A program made the translations under genes and the position numbers. The notes under the pieces were generated by a model. It was not told where the DNA came from. It saw only the letters and a program-made list of their open reading frames with translations, and did no database searches. From Enterobacter kobei (GTDB lineage: Bacteria > Pseudomonadota > Gammaproteobacteria > Enterobacterales > Enterobacteriaceae), in the NCBI RefSeq assembly GCF_001729765.1, contig NZ_CP017181.1, positions 2,914,001 through 2,978,000 of the forward strand: a DNA stretch of 64,000 nt, written 5' to 3'. Below are positions 52,645 to 61,807 of this stretch, piece after piece (position 1 is the stretch's first letter; each line of letters begins with the position of its first letter).

Positions 52645-55425
52645 TTATGCCATTTTTGCGCGCATCGCCGCCTGATGTCCGGCAAGGGTACCAAAAATAA
52701 TGATGTCTGCCACCGCGTTACCGCCGATACGGTTACCGCCGTGGATCCCGCCGACCACTTCACCCGCAGCAAATGCCCCTGGCAGCACGTTGTGGTTGCT
52801 GTCCAGCACGCAGGTTTCAGTGTTGATGGTCACACCGCCCATGGTGTGGTGCACGCCCGGCGCAATCTGAATGGCGTAGAACGGCCCTTCATTGATTGGC
52901 GCACGCAGCGCGGTGGTACGGCCAAAATCATCGTCGTGCTGTTTCTCGACAAAGCCGTTGTAGCGTTCCAGCGTTGCCAGGAAGGCGTGATGATCCATGC
53001 CCAGCGCTTCGGCCAGGGCTTTTGGTGAGCTGGCGCTGGTCACGAACCCTTTGGCGATGTACTCATCCGCAGCTTTGTTTTTGGCGCGTACGTGTTCATC
53101 AAAGACGATGTAAGCGTATTTCTCTGGCAGCGCGATGATCTGCGCGGAGACTTTGTCGCGGGTCGACATTTCGTTGTAGAAGCGCTCCCCTTTCTGATTG
53201 ACCAGAATAGCCCCGCCGCCGCGGATGGATTCGGAAATCAGGTACGAGGTTTTCTGCTCCACGGTGGGGTGAATCTGAATTTCGCCCATATCCACGGTGC
53301 CCGCCCCGATGCGCTCCAGCAGTGCGATACCGCCGCCGGTGGCCCCTTTATGGTTGGTGGTGACGAATCCTTCCAGGTCCGGACGGTATTTCACCACCAT
53401 CTGGCTGTTGGCGCTGAAGCCGCCGGTCGCCACTATCACGCTTTTGGTTGCCACGATGACGGTTTCATTCTCTTCGGTCGTCAGGCGCACGCCGGTCACT
53501 TCGCCGTTTTCGAAAATAATGTCACTGACGGAGGTATCCAGCATCACCTCGATGTTGCGTTTGTTGACGTTACGCACCAGACCGCTGATCAGATAGCCGC
53601 CTACTGCAGAACCGTCTTTTGGACGGTGAGTACGGTCGATGCTCATCCCGCCGGTGGTGGTGATGTCGTTGAGCATAATGCCGCGGGTTGCCAGCCACTC
53701 AATTGCTTCCGGTGCGTTCTCGACAAAGCGACGCAGCAGTTCCGGGTTGTTCTTGTTACCGCCGCCTTTCAGGCTTTCCTGGTAGAACAGCTCTTTGCTG
53801 TCCTGAATACCCTTCACGCGCTGGAAGCGAGTTTCAGCGGCGTTCATCCCGGCAGACGCTTTGATGGTGTTACCGCCGATGGTTGGCATTTTCTCGACAA
53901 TCAGCACGCTTGCGCCTTCGTCGTGCGCCTGAATCGCCGCCGCCAGACCGGCACCGCCGCTGCCCACGACAACCACGTCAACGCTGCGGGTTTCGTTCGG
54001 GTCAACGCCCTCCTCTGCCGCCAGCGCTTTACTGGATTTCAGCATCGCTTTAGAAACCGCTTTTTTCACCGCTTCACTCTGGCTGGTTGCGCCGGTGATG
54101 GCATCTACGTGCGGGGTGTTGGCATCCAGAATGCGGGTACGGATCTCTTCGAAGCTGGTCACAAACTCAGCGTCTTCGCTTGGGCCGGAGGCCAGCGCGA
54201 TGTCCGCAATGCGGTCGGTTTCCAGGCTGACGTTAATCACCAGCTCATTAGCGTCGTCCTGCACTTTCTCAACGAAGGTGCCCGGTTTGAATTTAGACTC
54301 GCCCATGCTCATGTCGCGGATCATCGCTTCCACCAGCGAGAAGCGCCACAGCGGTTCCGGGATGTTCAGTTCCTCGCGTTTGGTGCTGTCCATAAACAGC
54401 TCAAGGCTTTCGCCAGCCGCGATGCGGTCTGTCCAGTCCGGATAAGCGATGGTGGCGCGGCCAACGGCAATCAGGTCGTAACCGTGGTCCAGCGCGTCAT
54501 TCACGTCTGAAGCATTCACCACGCCGCCCACGCCCATGACCGGAACCTGCGCCAGCGTTTCTGAACGCATCGCGCAGTATTTTTCGATGAGCGGGGTCGG
54601 GTCCTGGGTGTCAACAATCGAAGGACGCAGGGTTGCACCGACGGAGAAGTGCAGGTAATCCACGCCGCGCGCGGCCAGTTTCTCCAGCAGGTACATGGTG
54701 TCTTCAAAACGGATGCCCGGGACTTCCAGCTCTTCAGGGGAGAAGCGGTAACCAATGATGAAGGCATCATCCGCGTACTGGCGCACCATTTTGTGCGTAA
54801 TGTCCAGCACGGCCAGCGGGAACTTCGCGCGGTTGTCGCGGCTGCCGCCCCACTCGTCATCGCGCTGGTTAGAGTTCGGTGAGTAGAACTGCTGAATCAG
54901 GTAGGTGTTGGCCCCGTGGATTTCCACGCCGTCGAAACCGGCCTGAATGGCGCGACGCACAGCTTCCCCAAACTTGCCGATCATTCCTTCTACTTCTTCG
55001 GCGGTCAGTGCAACCGGCGTTGCGGCACCGTCACGCGGTGCGGCCACCGCGCTTGGGCCAACCGGGGTACGGCCACCAATCAGTTTTGGGTCAACCATAC
55101 GGCCGCCGTGGTAGATCTGCAGCAGCGCTTTCGAACCTTTGGATTTAATCGCCTCTGCGATTTTCGCCAGCCCGGCAATTTTCTCGTCGTTATCAATACC
55201 GATGGCGCCCGGGAAGGCGAGACCGAGATCGTCAACGAAGCAGCACTCCACGATGATGGTACCGATGCTGCCGGAGCGAGCCCGGTAGTACTCCACCAGC
55301 TCACTGGTGACAGTACCGTCATAGTAGCCGGTACAGGTGGTCATCGGGGCCATTAACAAACGGTTTTTCAGTTCAGTGCCATTCGGTAATGTGAAGGGGC
55401 TAAGAATGCGTTCGTTAGTGCTCAT
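52645..55425 (-). CDS. Soluble NADH:fumarate reductase, three-domain flavoprotein
   Basis: A 926-aa cytoplasmic enzyme that reduces fumarate to succinate with NADH. The Klebsiella pneumoniae enzyme with this architecture is the studied example. Residues 1 to about 355 are an OYE-like NADH:flavin oxidoreductase (HGANTYLIQQFYSPNSNQRDDEWGGS near 170-195). About 375-465 is an FMN_bind domain with DAITGATS at 441-448 (flavinylation expected at Thr447). From about 480 is a fumarate reductase FAD domain (VVVGSGGAGLAAAIQAHDEG, catalytic HHTMGGV, GGIHGGNRIGGNA). It lacks a signal peptide. It is divergent from the antiporter across an FNR box and is followed by the apbE-like gene. Confidence 0.93.
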   Translation of the reverse strand: MSTNERILSPFTLPNGTELKNRLLMAPMTTCTGYYDGTVTSELVEYYRARSGSIGTIIVECCFVDDLGLAFPGAIGIDNDEKIAGLAKIAEAIKSKGSKALLQIYHGGRMVDPKLIGGRTPVGPSAVAAPRDGAATPVALTAEEVEGMIGKFGEAVRRAIQAGFDGVEIHGANTYLIQQFYSPNSNQRDDEWGGSRDNRAKFPLAVLDITHKMVRQYADDAFIIGYRFSPEELEVPGIRFEDTMYLLEKLAARGVDYLHFSVGATLRPSIVDTQDPTPLIEKYCAMRSETLAQVPVMGVGGVVNASDVNDALDHGYDLIAVGRATIAYPDWTDRIAAGESLELFMDSTKREELNIPEPLWRFSLVEAMIRDMSMGESKFKPGTFVEKVQDDANELVINVSLETDRIADIALASGPSEDAEFVTSFEEIRTRILDANTPHVDAITGATSQSEAVKKAVSKAMLKSSKALAAEEGVDPNETRSVDVVVVGSGGAGLAAAIQAHDEGASVLIVEKMPTIGGNTIKASAGMNAAETRFQRVKGIQDSKELFYQESLKGGGNKNNPELLRRFVENAPEAIEWLATRGIMLNDITTTGGMSIDRTHRPKDGSAVGGYLISGLVRNVNKRNIEVMLDTSVSDIIFENGEVTGVRLTTEENETVIVATKSVIVATGGFSANSQMVVKYRPDLEGFVTTNHKGATGGGIALLERIGAGTVDMGEIQIHPTVEQKTSYLISESIRGGGAILVNQKGERFYNEMSTRDKVSAQIIALPEKYAYIVFDEHVRAKNKAADEYIAKGFVTSASSPKALAEALGMDHHAFLATLERYNGFVEKQHDDDFGRTTALRAPINEGPFYAIQIAPGVHHTMGGVTINTETCVLDSNHNVLPGAFAAGEVVGGIHGGNRIGGNAVADIIIFGTLAGHQAAMRAKMA

Positions 55426-56035
55426 AATAGAAACTCCAAACTTTTAAAATTAAGAATTCGTTATCGGGTTTAATTTTTAAATTGGTTGTTATTTGCCGAT
55501 GTCATGGTACTAATATAATGATTTTTTTAGTTTCTAAAGCCATTACGTTAGTTAAAAAACTATTTAATCCCTGAGATAACAGAAATAACACAATGGTGTT
55601 AGTGATAATAATTCACCCGTTTACAATAATTTAAAATACGTTAAATAAATATTGGTCATACCAATTTCACTTAACCATAAAAACTTCAATAAAATCAAAT
55701 AATAAAAAGAATACCAGATTTTTGATTGTTACAAGAATGATAAAGAAAACGATAAAAATAAATAATAACCCATACGCCAGAGTGGTTATTAATAAAAGCA
55801 CGAAAATAAGGCTTCACTTCTGTTTTTTTGATCCTGATCAATAGTTGCAGCATTCAAAAGCGCAATATAAAAACATCATCAATTTTTAATTTAACGCACA
55901 CAGAAAGGCGTTAAATCGTTATTAATGAAAAAACCAAACCGCAACTTTAATAACTAAAAAAAGCAAAGAAACTTAAAAAAACACATTTGGTTTTTTCTGC
56001 ACCACCGAATTTTTGACAACTTAAGACGTGAAACT
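55426..56035. other. 610-bp divergent regulatory region, reductase/transporter
   Basis: A very A/T-rich stretch between two divergent fumarate genes. The only strong element I find is the FNR site at 55828-55841. A long A-rich leader, with GACAACTT just before the transporter ATG, may contain promoters for both sides and DcuR sites that I cannot identify. I see no convincing small gene. Confidence 0.6.
55828..55841. promoter_or_regulatory. Perfect FNR binding site
   Basis: TTGATCCTGATCAA matches the FNR consensus TTGAT-N4-ATCAA with no mismatch. It lies 194 bp before the transporter start and 403 bp before the reductase start. It predicts oxygen-sensitive activation of one or both operons. 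Confidence 0.85.
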
Positions 56036-57544
56036 ATGAATACAAAAACTGCTGTAACGCCCCCAGTGGCGAACCAGGCATCAAATGGAAAAGCGAAACG
56101 ACTGCTGATGATGGCGTTGCCCGTCATCGTCGCCGTACTGCTGCTGTTTGTTCCGGTACCGGAAGGTTTACCGCCTTACGCGTGGCACTACTTCGCTATC
56201 TTCGTTGGCGTGATCGTCGGGTTGATCTTCGAACCACTGCCTGGCGCGGTGATTGGCCTGACCGGCGTGGTCGCCATTGCGCTGTGTAGCCAGTGGGTGC
56301 TCTTCAGCCCGGACCAGCTGGCAGATCCAAAATTCAAGCTGGCAGGCGCCTCCTTCAAATGGGCGGTGAGCGGGTTCGGTAACTCAACGGTCTGGTTGAT
56401 TTTCGGTGCCTTTATGTTTGCCGCAGGCTATGACAAAACCCGCTTCGGCCGCCGTCTGGCGCTGATTCTGGTAAAATATCTCGGCCGTCGCAGCCTGACG
56501 CTCGGGTATGCTATTACCTTTGCGGACCTGCTGCTGGCACCATTTACCCCGTCCAACACGGCGCGCAGCGGCGGGACCATCTACCCGATTATCGCTAACC
56601 TGCCGCCGCTGTACGGCTCAAAACCCAACGACCCAAGCGCGCGCAAAATTGGTTCTTATCTGATGTGGGTGGCTATCACCGCGGCCTGTATCACCAGTTC
56701 TATGTTCCTCTCCGCTCTGGCGCCGAACCTGCTGGCGCTGGCTCTGGTGAAAAGCACCGTTGGGATTGATATCTCCTGGGGCACCTGGTTCCTCGCGTTC
56801 CTGCCGCTGGGCATCCTGTTGATTCTGACCATGCCGCTGCTGGCCTACTGGTTCTACCCGCCTGAAGTGAAAGTGAATAACGAAGTACCGCTGTGGGCGA
56901 CCCGCGAGCTGGAAAAACTTGGCAAACTGTCGCGCAATGAGATCCTGCTGCTGGTCTTCGTGTGCTGTGCGTTGCTGATGTGGATCTTCGCCGCGGCGTG
57001 GATTGAACCGGCCATGGCTGCCCTGTTAATTGTCGGTCTGATGCTGTGGACCGGTGTGCTGGAGTGGAACGATATCACCGGTAACAAAGCCGCATGGAAC
57101 ACCTTCGTCTGGTTCGCCACCCTGGTGGCGCTGGCGGATGGCCTCTCCTCTACCGGCTTTATCAGCTGGTTAGGTAAAGAAGGCGGTCTGCTGATGAGCG
57201 GTATCTCTCCGGGCGTGGCGACTATCGTCCTGCTGCTGGCGTTCTACCTGCTGCACTACCTGTTTGCCAGCACCACCGCACACACCACCGCGCTGCTGCC
57301 CGCGATGCTGACCATCGCCTCCACCATTCCGGGCATGAATATGGAAGTGTTCGTCCTGCTGATGGTGACCTCGCTGGGTGTAATGGGGATCATCACCCCA
57401 TACGGTACCGGCCCAAGCCCGATTTACTACGGTAGCGGCTACCTGCCAACCAAAGACTACTGGCGCCTGGGCACTATCTTCGGTGCCATCTTCCTGGCGG
57501 CCCTGCTGCTGATTGGTTATCCGTGGATGTCGATGATGTTCTGA
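56036..57544 (+). CDS. DASS-family dicarboxylate transporter (CitT/TtdT/YbhI type)
   Basis: A polytopic inner-membrane protein of 502 aa from the divalent anion:Na+ symporter (DASS) superfamily. It resembles CitT, TtdT and YbhI, which exchange citrate or tartrate for succinate or carry dicarboxylates. The two conserved SNT-type substrate motifs appear as APFTPSNTARSGG (about residues 165-177) and FASTTAHTTALLPAM (about 410-424). Beside fumarase, DcuSR and fumarate reductase, its likely role is dicarboxylate/succinate antiport. Its exact substrate is not established by sequence. Confidence 0.88.
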   Translation: MNTKTAVTPPVANQASNGKAKRLLMMALPVIVAVLLLFVPVPEGLPPYAWHYFAIFVGVIVGLIFEPLPGAVIGLTGVVAIALCSQWVLFSPDQLADPKFKLAGASFKWAVSGFGNSTVWLIFGAFMFAAGYDKTRFGRRLALILVKYLGRRSLTLGYAITFADLLLAPFTPSNTARSGGTIYPIIANLPPLYGSKPNDPSARKIGSYLMWVAITAACITSSMFLSALAPNLLALALVKSTVGIDISWGTWFLAFLPLGILLILTMPLLAYWFYPPEVKVNNEVPLWATRELEKLGKLSRNEILLLVFVCCALLMWIFAAAWIEPAMAALLIVGLMLWTGVLEWNDITGNKAAWNTFVWFATLVALADGLSSTGFISWLGKEGGLLMSGISPGVATIVLLLAFYLLHYLFASTTAHTTALLPAMLTIASTIPGMNMEVFVLLMVTSLGVMGIITPYGTGPSPIYYGSGYLPTKDYWRLGTIFGAIFLAALLLIGYPWMSMMF

Positions 57545-57550
57545 TTTCTG

Positions 57551-57583
57551 ACCGCCGGGGTCTTCCTCCGGCGGTTTTATTTT
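57551..57583 (+). terminator. Attenuating terminator between transporter and fumarase
   Basis: ACCGCCGGGGTCTTCCTCCGGCGGT forms a hairpin followed by TTTATTTTT, 7 bp after the transporter stop and 14 bp before the fumarase start. As a partial terminator it would let fumarase be expressed at a lower level than the transporter. Confidence 0.7.
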
Positions 57584-57596
57584 TGTGGAGCAAGCT

Positions 57597-59246
57597 ATGT
57601 CAAACAAACCGTTTATCTACCAGAACCCCTTCCCTCTTTCCCATGACGACACAGAATATTATCTGCTCACCAAAGAGCACGTCTCCGTTGCCGAGTTCGA
57701 GGGGCAGGAAATCCTGAAAGTCGAACCGCAAGCCCTGACTCTGCTGGCGCAGCAGGCCTTCCACGATGCCGCTTTTATGCTGCGTCCTTCTCATCAGAAA
57801 CAGGTTGCCGCCATTCTTAACGACCCGAAAGCCAGCCAGAACGATAAGTACGTCGCCCTGCAGTTCCTGCGTAACTCTGAAATTGCCGCAAAAGGCGTCC
57901 TGCCGACCTGTCAGGATACCGGCACCGCGATCATCATGGGCAAGAAAGGCCAGCGCGTCTGGACAGGTGGCGGTGACGAAGCCGCCCTGAGCCAGGGCGT
58001 GTATAACACCTACATTGAAGACAACCTGCGTTATTCCCAGAACGCCGCGCTGGATATGTATAAAGAGGTGAATACCGGCACCAACCTGCCCGCGCAGATT
58101 GACCTCTACAGCGTGGACGGAGACGAGTACAAATTCCTGTGCATGGCAAAAGGCGGCGGTTCCGCGAATAAAACCTATCTCTATCAGGAAACCAAAGCGC
58201 TGATTACCCCTGCGAAGCTGAAAAACTACCTGGTTGAGAAGATGCGCACGCTCGGCACCGCCGCCTGCCCGCCTTACCATATCGCGTTTGTGATCGGCGG
58301 TACCTCCGCAGAAGCCACGCTGAAAACCGTGAAGCTGGCCTCTACCCGCTACTATGACGCGCTGCCAACCGAAGGTAACGAACATGGCCAGGCGTTCCGC
58401 GACGTTAAGCTGGAACAGGAACTGCTCGAGGAAGCGCAGAACCTCGGCCTGGGCGCACAGTTTGGCGGTAAATATTTTGCCCACGACATCCGCGTGATTC
58501 GCCTGCCGCGCCACGGCGCGTCCTGCCCGATCGGCATGGGGGTTTCCTGCTCCGCAGACCGCAACATCAAAGCGAAAATCAACCGCGACGGGATCTGGAT
58601 TGAAAAACTGGAACACAACCCGGGCCAGTATATTCCTGAATCACTGCGTCAGCAGGGTGAAGGCGACGTGGTCAGCATCAACCTGAACAAGCCGATGAAT
58701 GAAATCCTGGCCCAGCTCTCCGCGCACCCGGTCTCTACCCGTCTGTCGCTGAACGGGACCATCATCGTGGCGCGCGATATTGCCCATGCGAAGCTGAAAG
58801 AGCTGCTGGATAACGGCGAGGAACTGCCGCAGTACGTTAAAGATCATCCGATTTACTACGCAGGTCCGGCAAAAACGCCGGAAGGTTACGCCTCTGGCTC
58901 ACTCGGCCCGACCACCGCGGGACGTATGGACTCGTACGTAGACTTACTGCAATCCCACGGTGCGAGCATGATCATGCTGGCGAAGGGCAACCGCAGCCAG
59001 CAGGTAACCGACGCCTGCCATAAGCACGGCGGCTTCTACCTCGGCAGCATTGGCGGTCCGGCGGCGGTACTGGCGCAAAACAGCATTAAGAGCCTGGAGT
59101 GCGTGGCGTATCCTGAACTGGGTATGGAAGCCATCTGGAAAATCGAAGTGGAGAACTTCCCGGCGTTCATCCTGGTGGATGACAAAGGTAACGATTTCTT
59201 CCAGCAGATCCAGAATCAACAGTGTAAAGGCTGTTCACAGCGCTGA
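57597..59246 (+). CDS. Class I [4Fe-4S] fumarase (FumA/FumB type)
   Basis: Iron-sulfur fumarase, 549 aa, converting fumarate and malate. It aligns over its full length with E. coli FumA and FumB ([30 protein letters not shown]). The cluster cysteines expected in the family lie in [10 protein letters not shown] (about residue 105), around [13 protein letters not shown] and in the C-terminal half. It starts at 57597 after GTGGAGCAAGCT. The setting, with DcuSR, an antiporter and an FNR site, parallels anaerobic FumB. Its last bases overlap the convergent LysR gene by 12 bp. Confidence 0.95.
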   Translation: MSNKPFIYQNPFPLSHDDTEYYLLTKEHVSVAEFEGQEILKVEPQALTLLAQQAFHDAAFMLRPSHQKQVAAILNDPKASQNDKYVALQFLRNSEIAAKGVLPTCQDTGTAIIMGKKGQRVWTGGGDEAALSQGVYNTYIEDNLRYSQNAALDMYKEVNTGTNLPAQIDLYSVDGDEYKFLCMAKGGGSANKTYLYQETKALITPAKLKNYLVEKMRTLGTAACPPYHIAFVIGGTSAEATLKTVKLASTRYYDALPTEGNEHGQAFRDVKLEQELLEEAQNLGLGAQFGGKYFAHDIRVIRLPRHGASCPIGMGVSCSADRNIKAKINRDGIWIEKLEHNPGQYIPESLRQQGEGDVVSINLNKPMNEILAQLSAHPVSTRLSLNGTIIVARDIAHAKLKELLDNGEELPQYVKDHPIYYAGPAKTPEGYASGSLGPTTAGRMDSYVDLLQSHGASMIMLAKGNRSQQVTDACHKHGGFYLGSIGGPAAVLAQNSIKSLECVAYPELGMEAIWKIEVENFPAFILVDDKGNDFFQQIQNQQCKGCSQR

Positions 59247-60128
59247 GGCCTTCCACAACGCCGGTAATCGCGACAGCGTTTCATTGATAAGCCCGCGCTT
59301 GTCGCTGCCCGGTTTCCAGATGGTCACCATCGTCTGAGCTATCCCCTGGCTGCCCACCTCGGTGGGCAGCCTTTCTACATTTTTCCACTGCGCCGCATGA
59401 AGATGCGTCGGCAAAAATCCCCAGCCGCACCCCTTTTCCAGCAGACCGCGCAGCATCTCAAGTTCGTTGGTAAAAAGGGTATGTCCGGAGATTTGCAGAC
59501 GGCGCGCGACCGGCTCGTCAGACGCCGCATGCATAATGACCTGCGGCACCAGAGAGAGATCGAGTAGCGAAACCGGGGAGGCGTTATCCCTGAACAGCGC
59601 TTTCGAGGCGTAAAAATCCATCTCAATGGACCCTAACGCCCGCCATTCCATCTCATTGCCTACGCTGCGATTACGTGCCTGACAGATCCCCACATCGGCC
59701 TCACCGCTGGCGAGCATCGCTTCCGCTTGATCACGCGAGGTGCTGGTCAGGCTCAGCCGAATATTCTGGCTCGCCATTTTTGCTATCAGCGCCTGCAAAA
59801 AAGCGCGCGGGGTGAACGGATCGTAGACGAGCGCAATATCCTGCGTCGCGCTTTGCGGAACGGCTCTGGCGAACGCCTCAAAGGCTTTTACCTGACGCAT
59901 CAACAGATGCGCCTGCCGCTGTAACTGCTCCCCCTCCAGCGTTAACCGCAGGGTTCGCCCCTCGCGCAGGAACAACGCGTAACCCAGACCATCTTCCAGA
60001 AAATCAATCAGATCGCGCAGGGTCGTGCGGTCTTTACCCAGTTTAGTGGCCGCCTTCACCAGGCTGCCATGTTCAGCCACGGCGGTGAACGCCTCAAGCT
60101 GGGCAAACGAATAGATCAATGACGCCAC
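59235..60128 (-). CDS. LysR-type transcriptional regulator
   Basis: A 297-aa LysR-family regulator. The N-terminal HTH is [57 protein letters not shown] and the rest is a substrate-binding-like effector domain. A GTG at 60128 with a good GGAGG 5 bp away is preferred over the frame that extends to 60251. It is divergent from the serine hydrolase, which is probably its target. Unlike usual LysR proteins, the recognition-helix area reads [20 protein letters not shown] instead of the common SQPAVSRQI pattern. Confidence 0.82.
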   Translation of the reverse strand: MASLIYSFAQLEAFTAVAEHGSLVKAATKLGKDRTTLRDLIDFLEDGLGYALFLREGRTLRLTLEGEQLQRQAHLLMRQVKAFEAFARAVPQSATQDIALVYDPFTPRAFLQALIAKMASQNIRLSLTSTSRDQAEAMLASGEADVGICQARNRSVGNEMEWRALGSIEMDFYASKALFRDNASPVSLLDLSLVPQVIMHAASDEPVARRLQISGHTLFTNELEMLRGLLEKGCGWGFLPTHLHAAQWKNVERLPTEVGSQGIAQTMVTIWKPGSDKRGLINETLSRLPALWKASAL

Positions 60129-60151
60129 GCGATCCTCCACAGTTCCTTTTC

Positions 60152-60166
60152 GGGGGATTTTCCCCC
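60152..60166. promoter_or_regulatory. Short G/C inverted repeat in the LysR leader
   Basis: GGGGGATTTTCCCCC lies 24 bp upstream of the LysR start, in the divergent promoter region. It can act as a hairpin or as an operator. Its role is unknown. Confidence 0.35.
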
Positions 60167-60235
60167 ATAACGCGTTTTTTATTATAGGCCGCAGGTTCGT
60201 AAACTGAAGTCCTTCCTGAGCCATACGAGAAAAAC

Positions 60236-61531
60236 ATGAAAAACAAAACAAACCGCACTCTGCTCGCGGCGCTGATTGTCAGCAGCCTGCTCTCTCCTGC
60301 CGCCATGGCTGCCTGCAACGGTACCGTTCTCGACACCTGTCCTGCCCCTTTTGATACAAAACTGCCGGACGCACATACGATGCTCACCTGGAGCCAGGCC
60401 GACCGCGTCGTGGGTTTCCGCAATGACTACCGCAACTATGCGGGCGACGTGTTCCATCACGGCAACGCCTCGCCGTTGCTGGCCGCAGAAAAACCGCTGA
60501 CCGATGCCCGCTATCAGGTGAATGGCAAGACCTACGATCTTCATGATTACCTGAAACGCCAGAACGTCAGCGGCATGCTGGTATTAAAAAACGGCCACGT
60601 TGCCTATAAGTATCTGGGTGAAGGGAATACCGACAGCACGCTCTGGACCTCACGCTCTGTCGGTAAATCGGTGGTCTCTGCGCTGGTTGGGGTAGCGATT
60701 AAAGAGGGAAAAATCCACTCCCTCGACGATCTTATTACCCAATATGAACCTGATTTGAAAGGCACCGCCTGGGACGGTGTGACGCTGAGACAGCTTATTA
60801 CCCACACCTCCGGCGTGGCGTGGAATGAGGACTACACGAATCCGGGATCCGATTTCGCAAAGCTGACAGAGTGCGAAGCCAAACCGGGCACCTATGACTG
60901 CGTGCGGACATTAGTAAAAGGGTTACACCGCGCACACCCTGCGGGCGAAAACTGGTCCTATTCCTCGGGCGGCGCGTGGCTGCTGGGTGACGTGCTTGAA
61001 CGCGCAACCGGCATGACGCTCGCGGCGTATCTGGAGAAAAGTATCTGGCAACCCTACGGCATGGCCAGCGACGGCGTGTGGCATGCCTACAGCAAAGGCC
61101 AGCATGATGTCGGCGCCCACGGCTTTAACGCCACGCTGGAAGACTGGGGCCGCTTCGGTCAGTTCATCCTTCATAACGGCACATTGCCCGGCGGGAAGCA
61201 GATCCTGCCCGAAGGCTGGGTAAAACAGTCCTCAGACTGGACGCAGGCAAAAGGTTCGGTGTCCGCCGCGCATCCGAACGGGTTGTATGGCTATCAGTGG
61301 TGGAATAACGAAGTGCCGGTTAATGCCACCCACGTCGCGCCAAAGGTCGACAAATCACTTAAAGGGTCGCTCTGGGCGCTGGGGATCTTTGGACAGATGA
61401 TTATGGTGAATCAGAAAGAGAACCTGGTTATCGTCCAGTGGTCCACCTGGCCGCAGGCGGAACCGTCCTTCAGCGCTCAGCCGCTGGAAGCATCGTTAAT
61501 GTTTAGCGCAATCGCGAACGCGCTACGCTGA
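60236..61531 (+). CDS. Secreted serine hydrolase, beta-lactamase/S12 family (NylB/EstB-like)
   Basis: A 431-aa protein with a clear Sec signal peptide (MKNKTNRTLLAALIVSSLLSPAAMAAC, cleavage near AMA/AC). It has the serine beta-lactamase-like fold: S141-V-G-K144 (SxxK nucleophile motif, SRSVGKS), the Y242-S-S second motif (WSYSSGGAWLLGDVL), and a C-terminal MIMVNQKENLVIVQWS strand region. The family includes esterases, 6-aminohexanoate-dimer hydrolases and class C lactamase relatives. The second motif is YSS rather than YxN and no KTG is evident, so it is more likely an esterase or amidase than a penicillin-hydrolysing enzyme. It is divergent from the LysR gene. Confidence 0.85.
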   Translation: MKNKTNRTLLAALIVSSLLSPAAMAACNGTVLDTCPAPFDTKLPDAHTMLTWSQADRVVGFRNDYRNYAGDVFHHGNASPLLAAEKPLTDARYQVNGKTYDLHDYLKRQNVSGMLVLKNGHVAYKYLGEGNTDSTLWTSRSVGKSVVSALVGVAIKEGKIHSLDDLITQYEPDLKGTAWDGVTLRQLITHTSGVAWNEDYTNPGSDFAKLTECEAKPGTYDCVRTLVKGLHRAHPAGENWSYSSGGAWLLGDVLERATGMTLAAYLEKSIWQPYGMASDGVWHAYSKGQHDVGAHGFNATLEDWGRFGQFILHNGTLPGGKQILPEGWVKQSSDWTQAKGSVSAAHPNGLYGYQWWNNEVPVNATHVAPKVDKSLKGSLWALGIFGQMIMVNQKENLVIVQWSTWPQAEPSFSAQPLEASLMFSAIANALR

Positions 61532-61597
61532 TTTTTAGAGCCAGGCGCTGCCTGGCGTCTCCTCTGCGCGATGTCACAAAACAGCGATATCAGCAAC

Positions 61598-61627
61598 TTA
61601 GCGAATTAGCGAATTAGCGAATTAGCG
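61598..61627. repeat. Tandem 8-bp repeat TTAGCGAA
   Basis: TTAGCGAA occurs three times head to tail, followed by a partial fourth copy (TTAGCG). It lies between the serine hydrolase and the MFS gene, about 180 bp before the MFS start. Short perfect repeats like this can vary in number by slippage. Confidence 0.85.
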
Positions 61628-61807
61628 TGAATAAAAAATCACAAGATTGTTAAGTTATTGTTAGGTATGTAAATCCTGGTCAACATCCTGTCATTGATGC
61701 ACAACGCGCATCAGTTCATTCACTCTTTGCGCTTATTAATTTCCGTTTCCTGATCCAGTTTTCAAAAACAGACGAGCATAACGTCACGATAAAAACTGGA
61801 GATAATC

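Noticed and set aside
61624..61643. Possible CRP site GTGA...TCAC before the MFS gene
   Set aside because: The half-sites are separated by eight bases instead of six, so it does not fit the CRP consensus.
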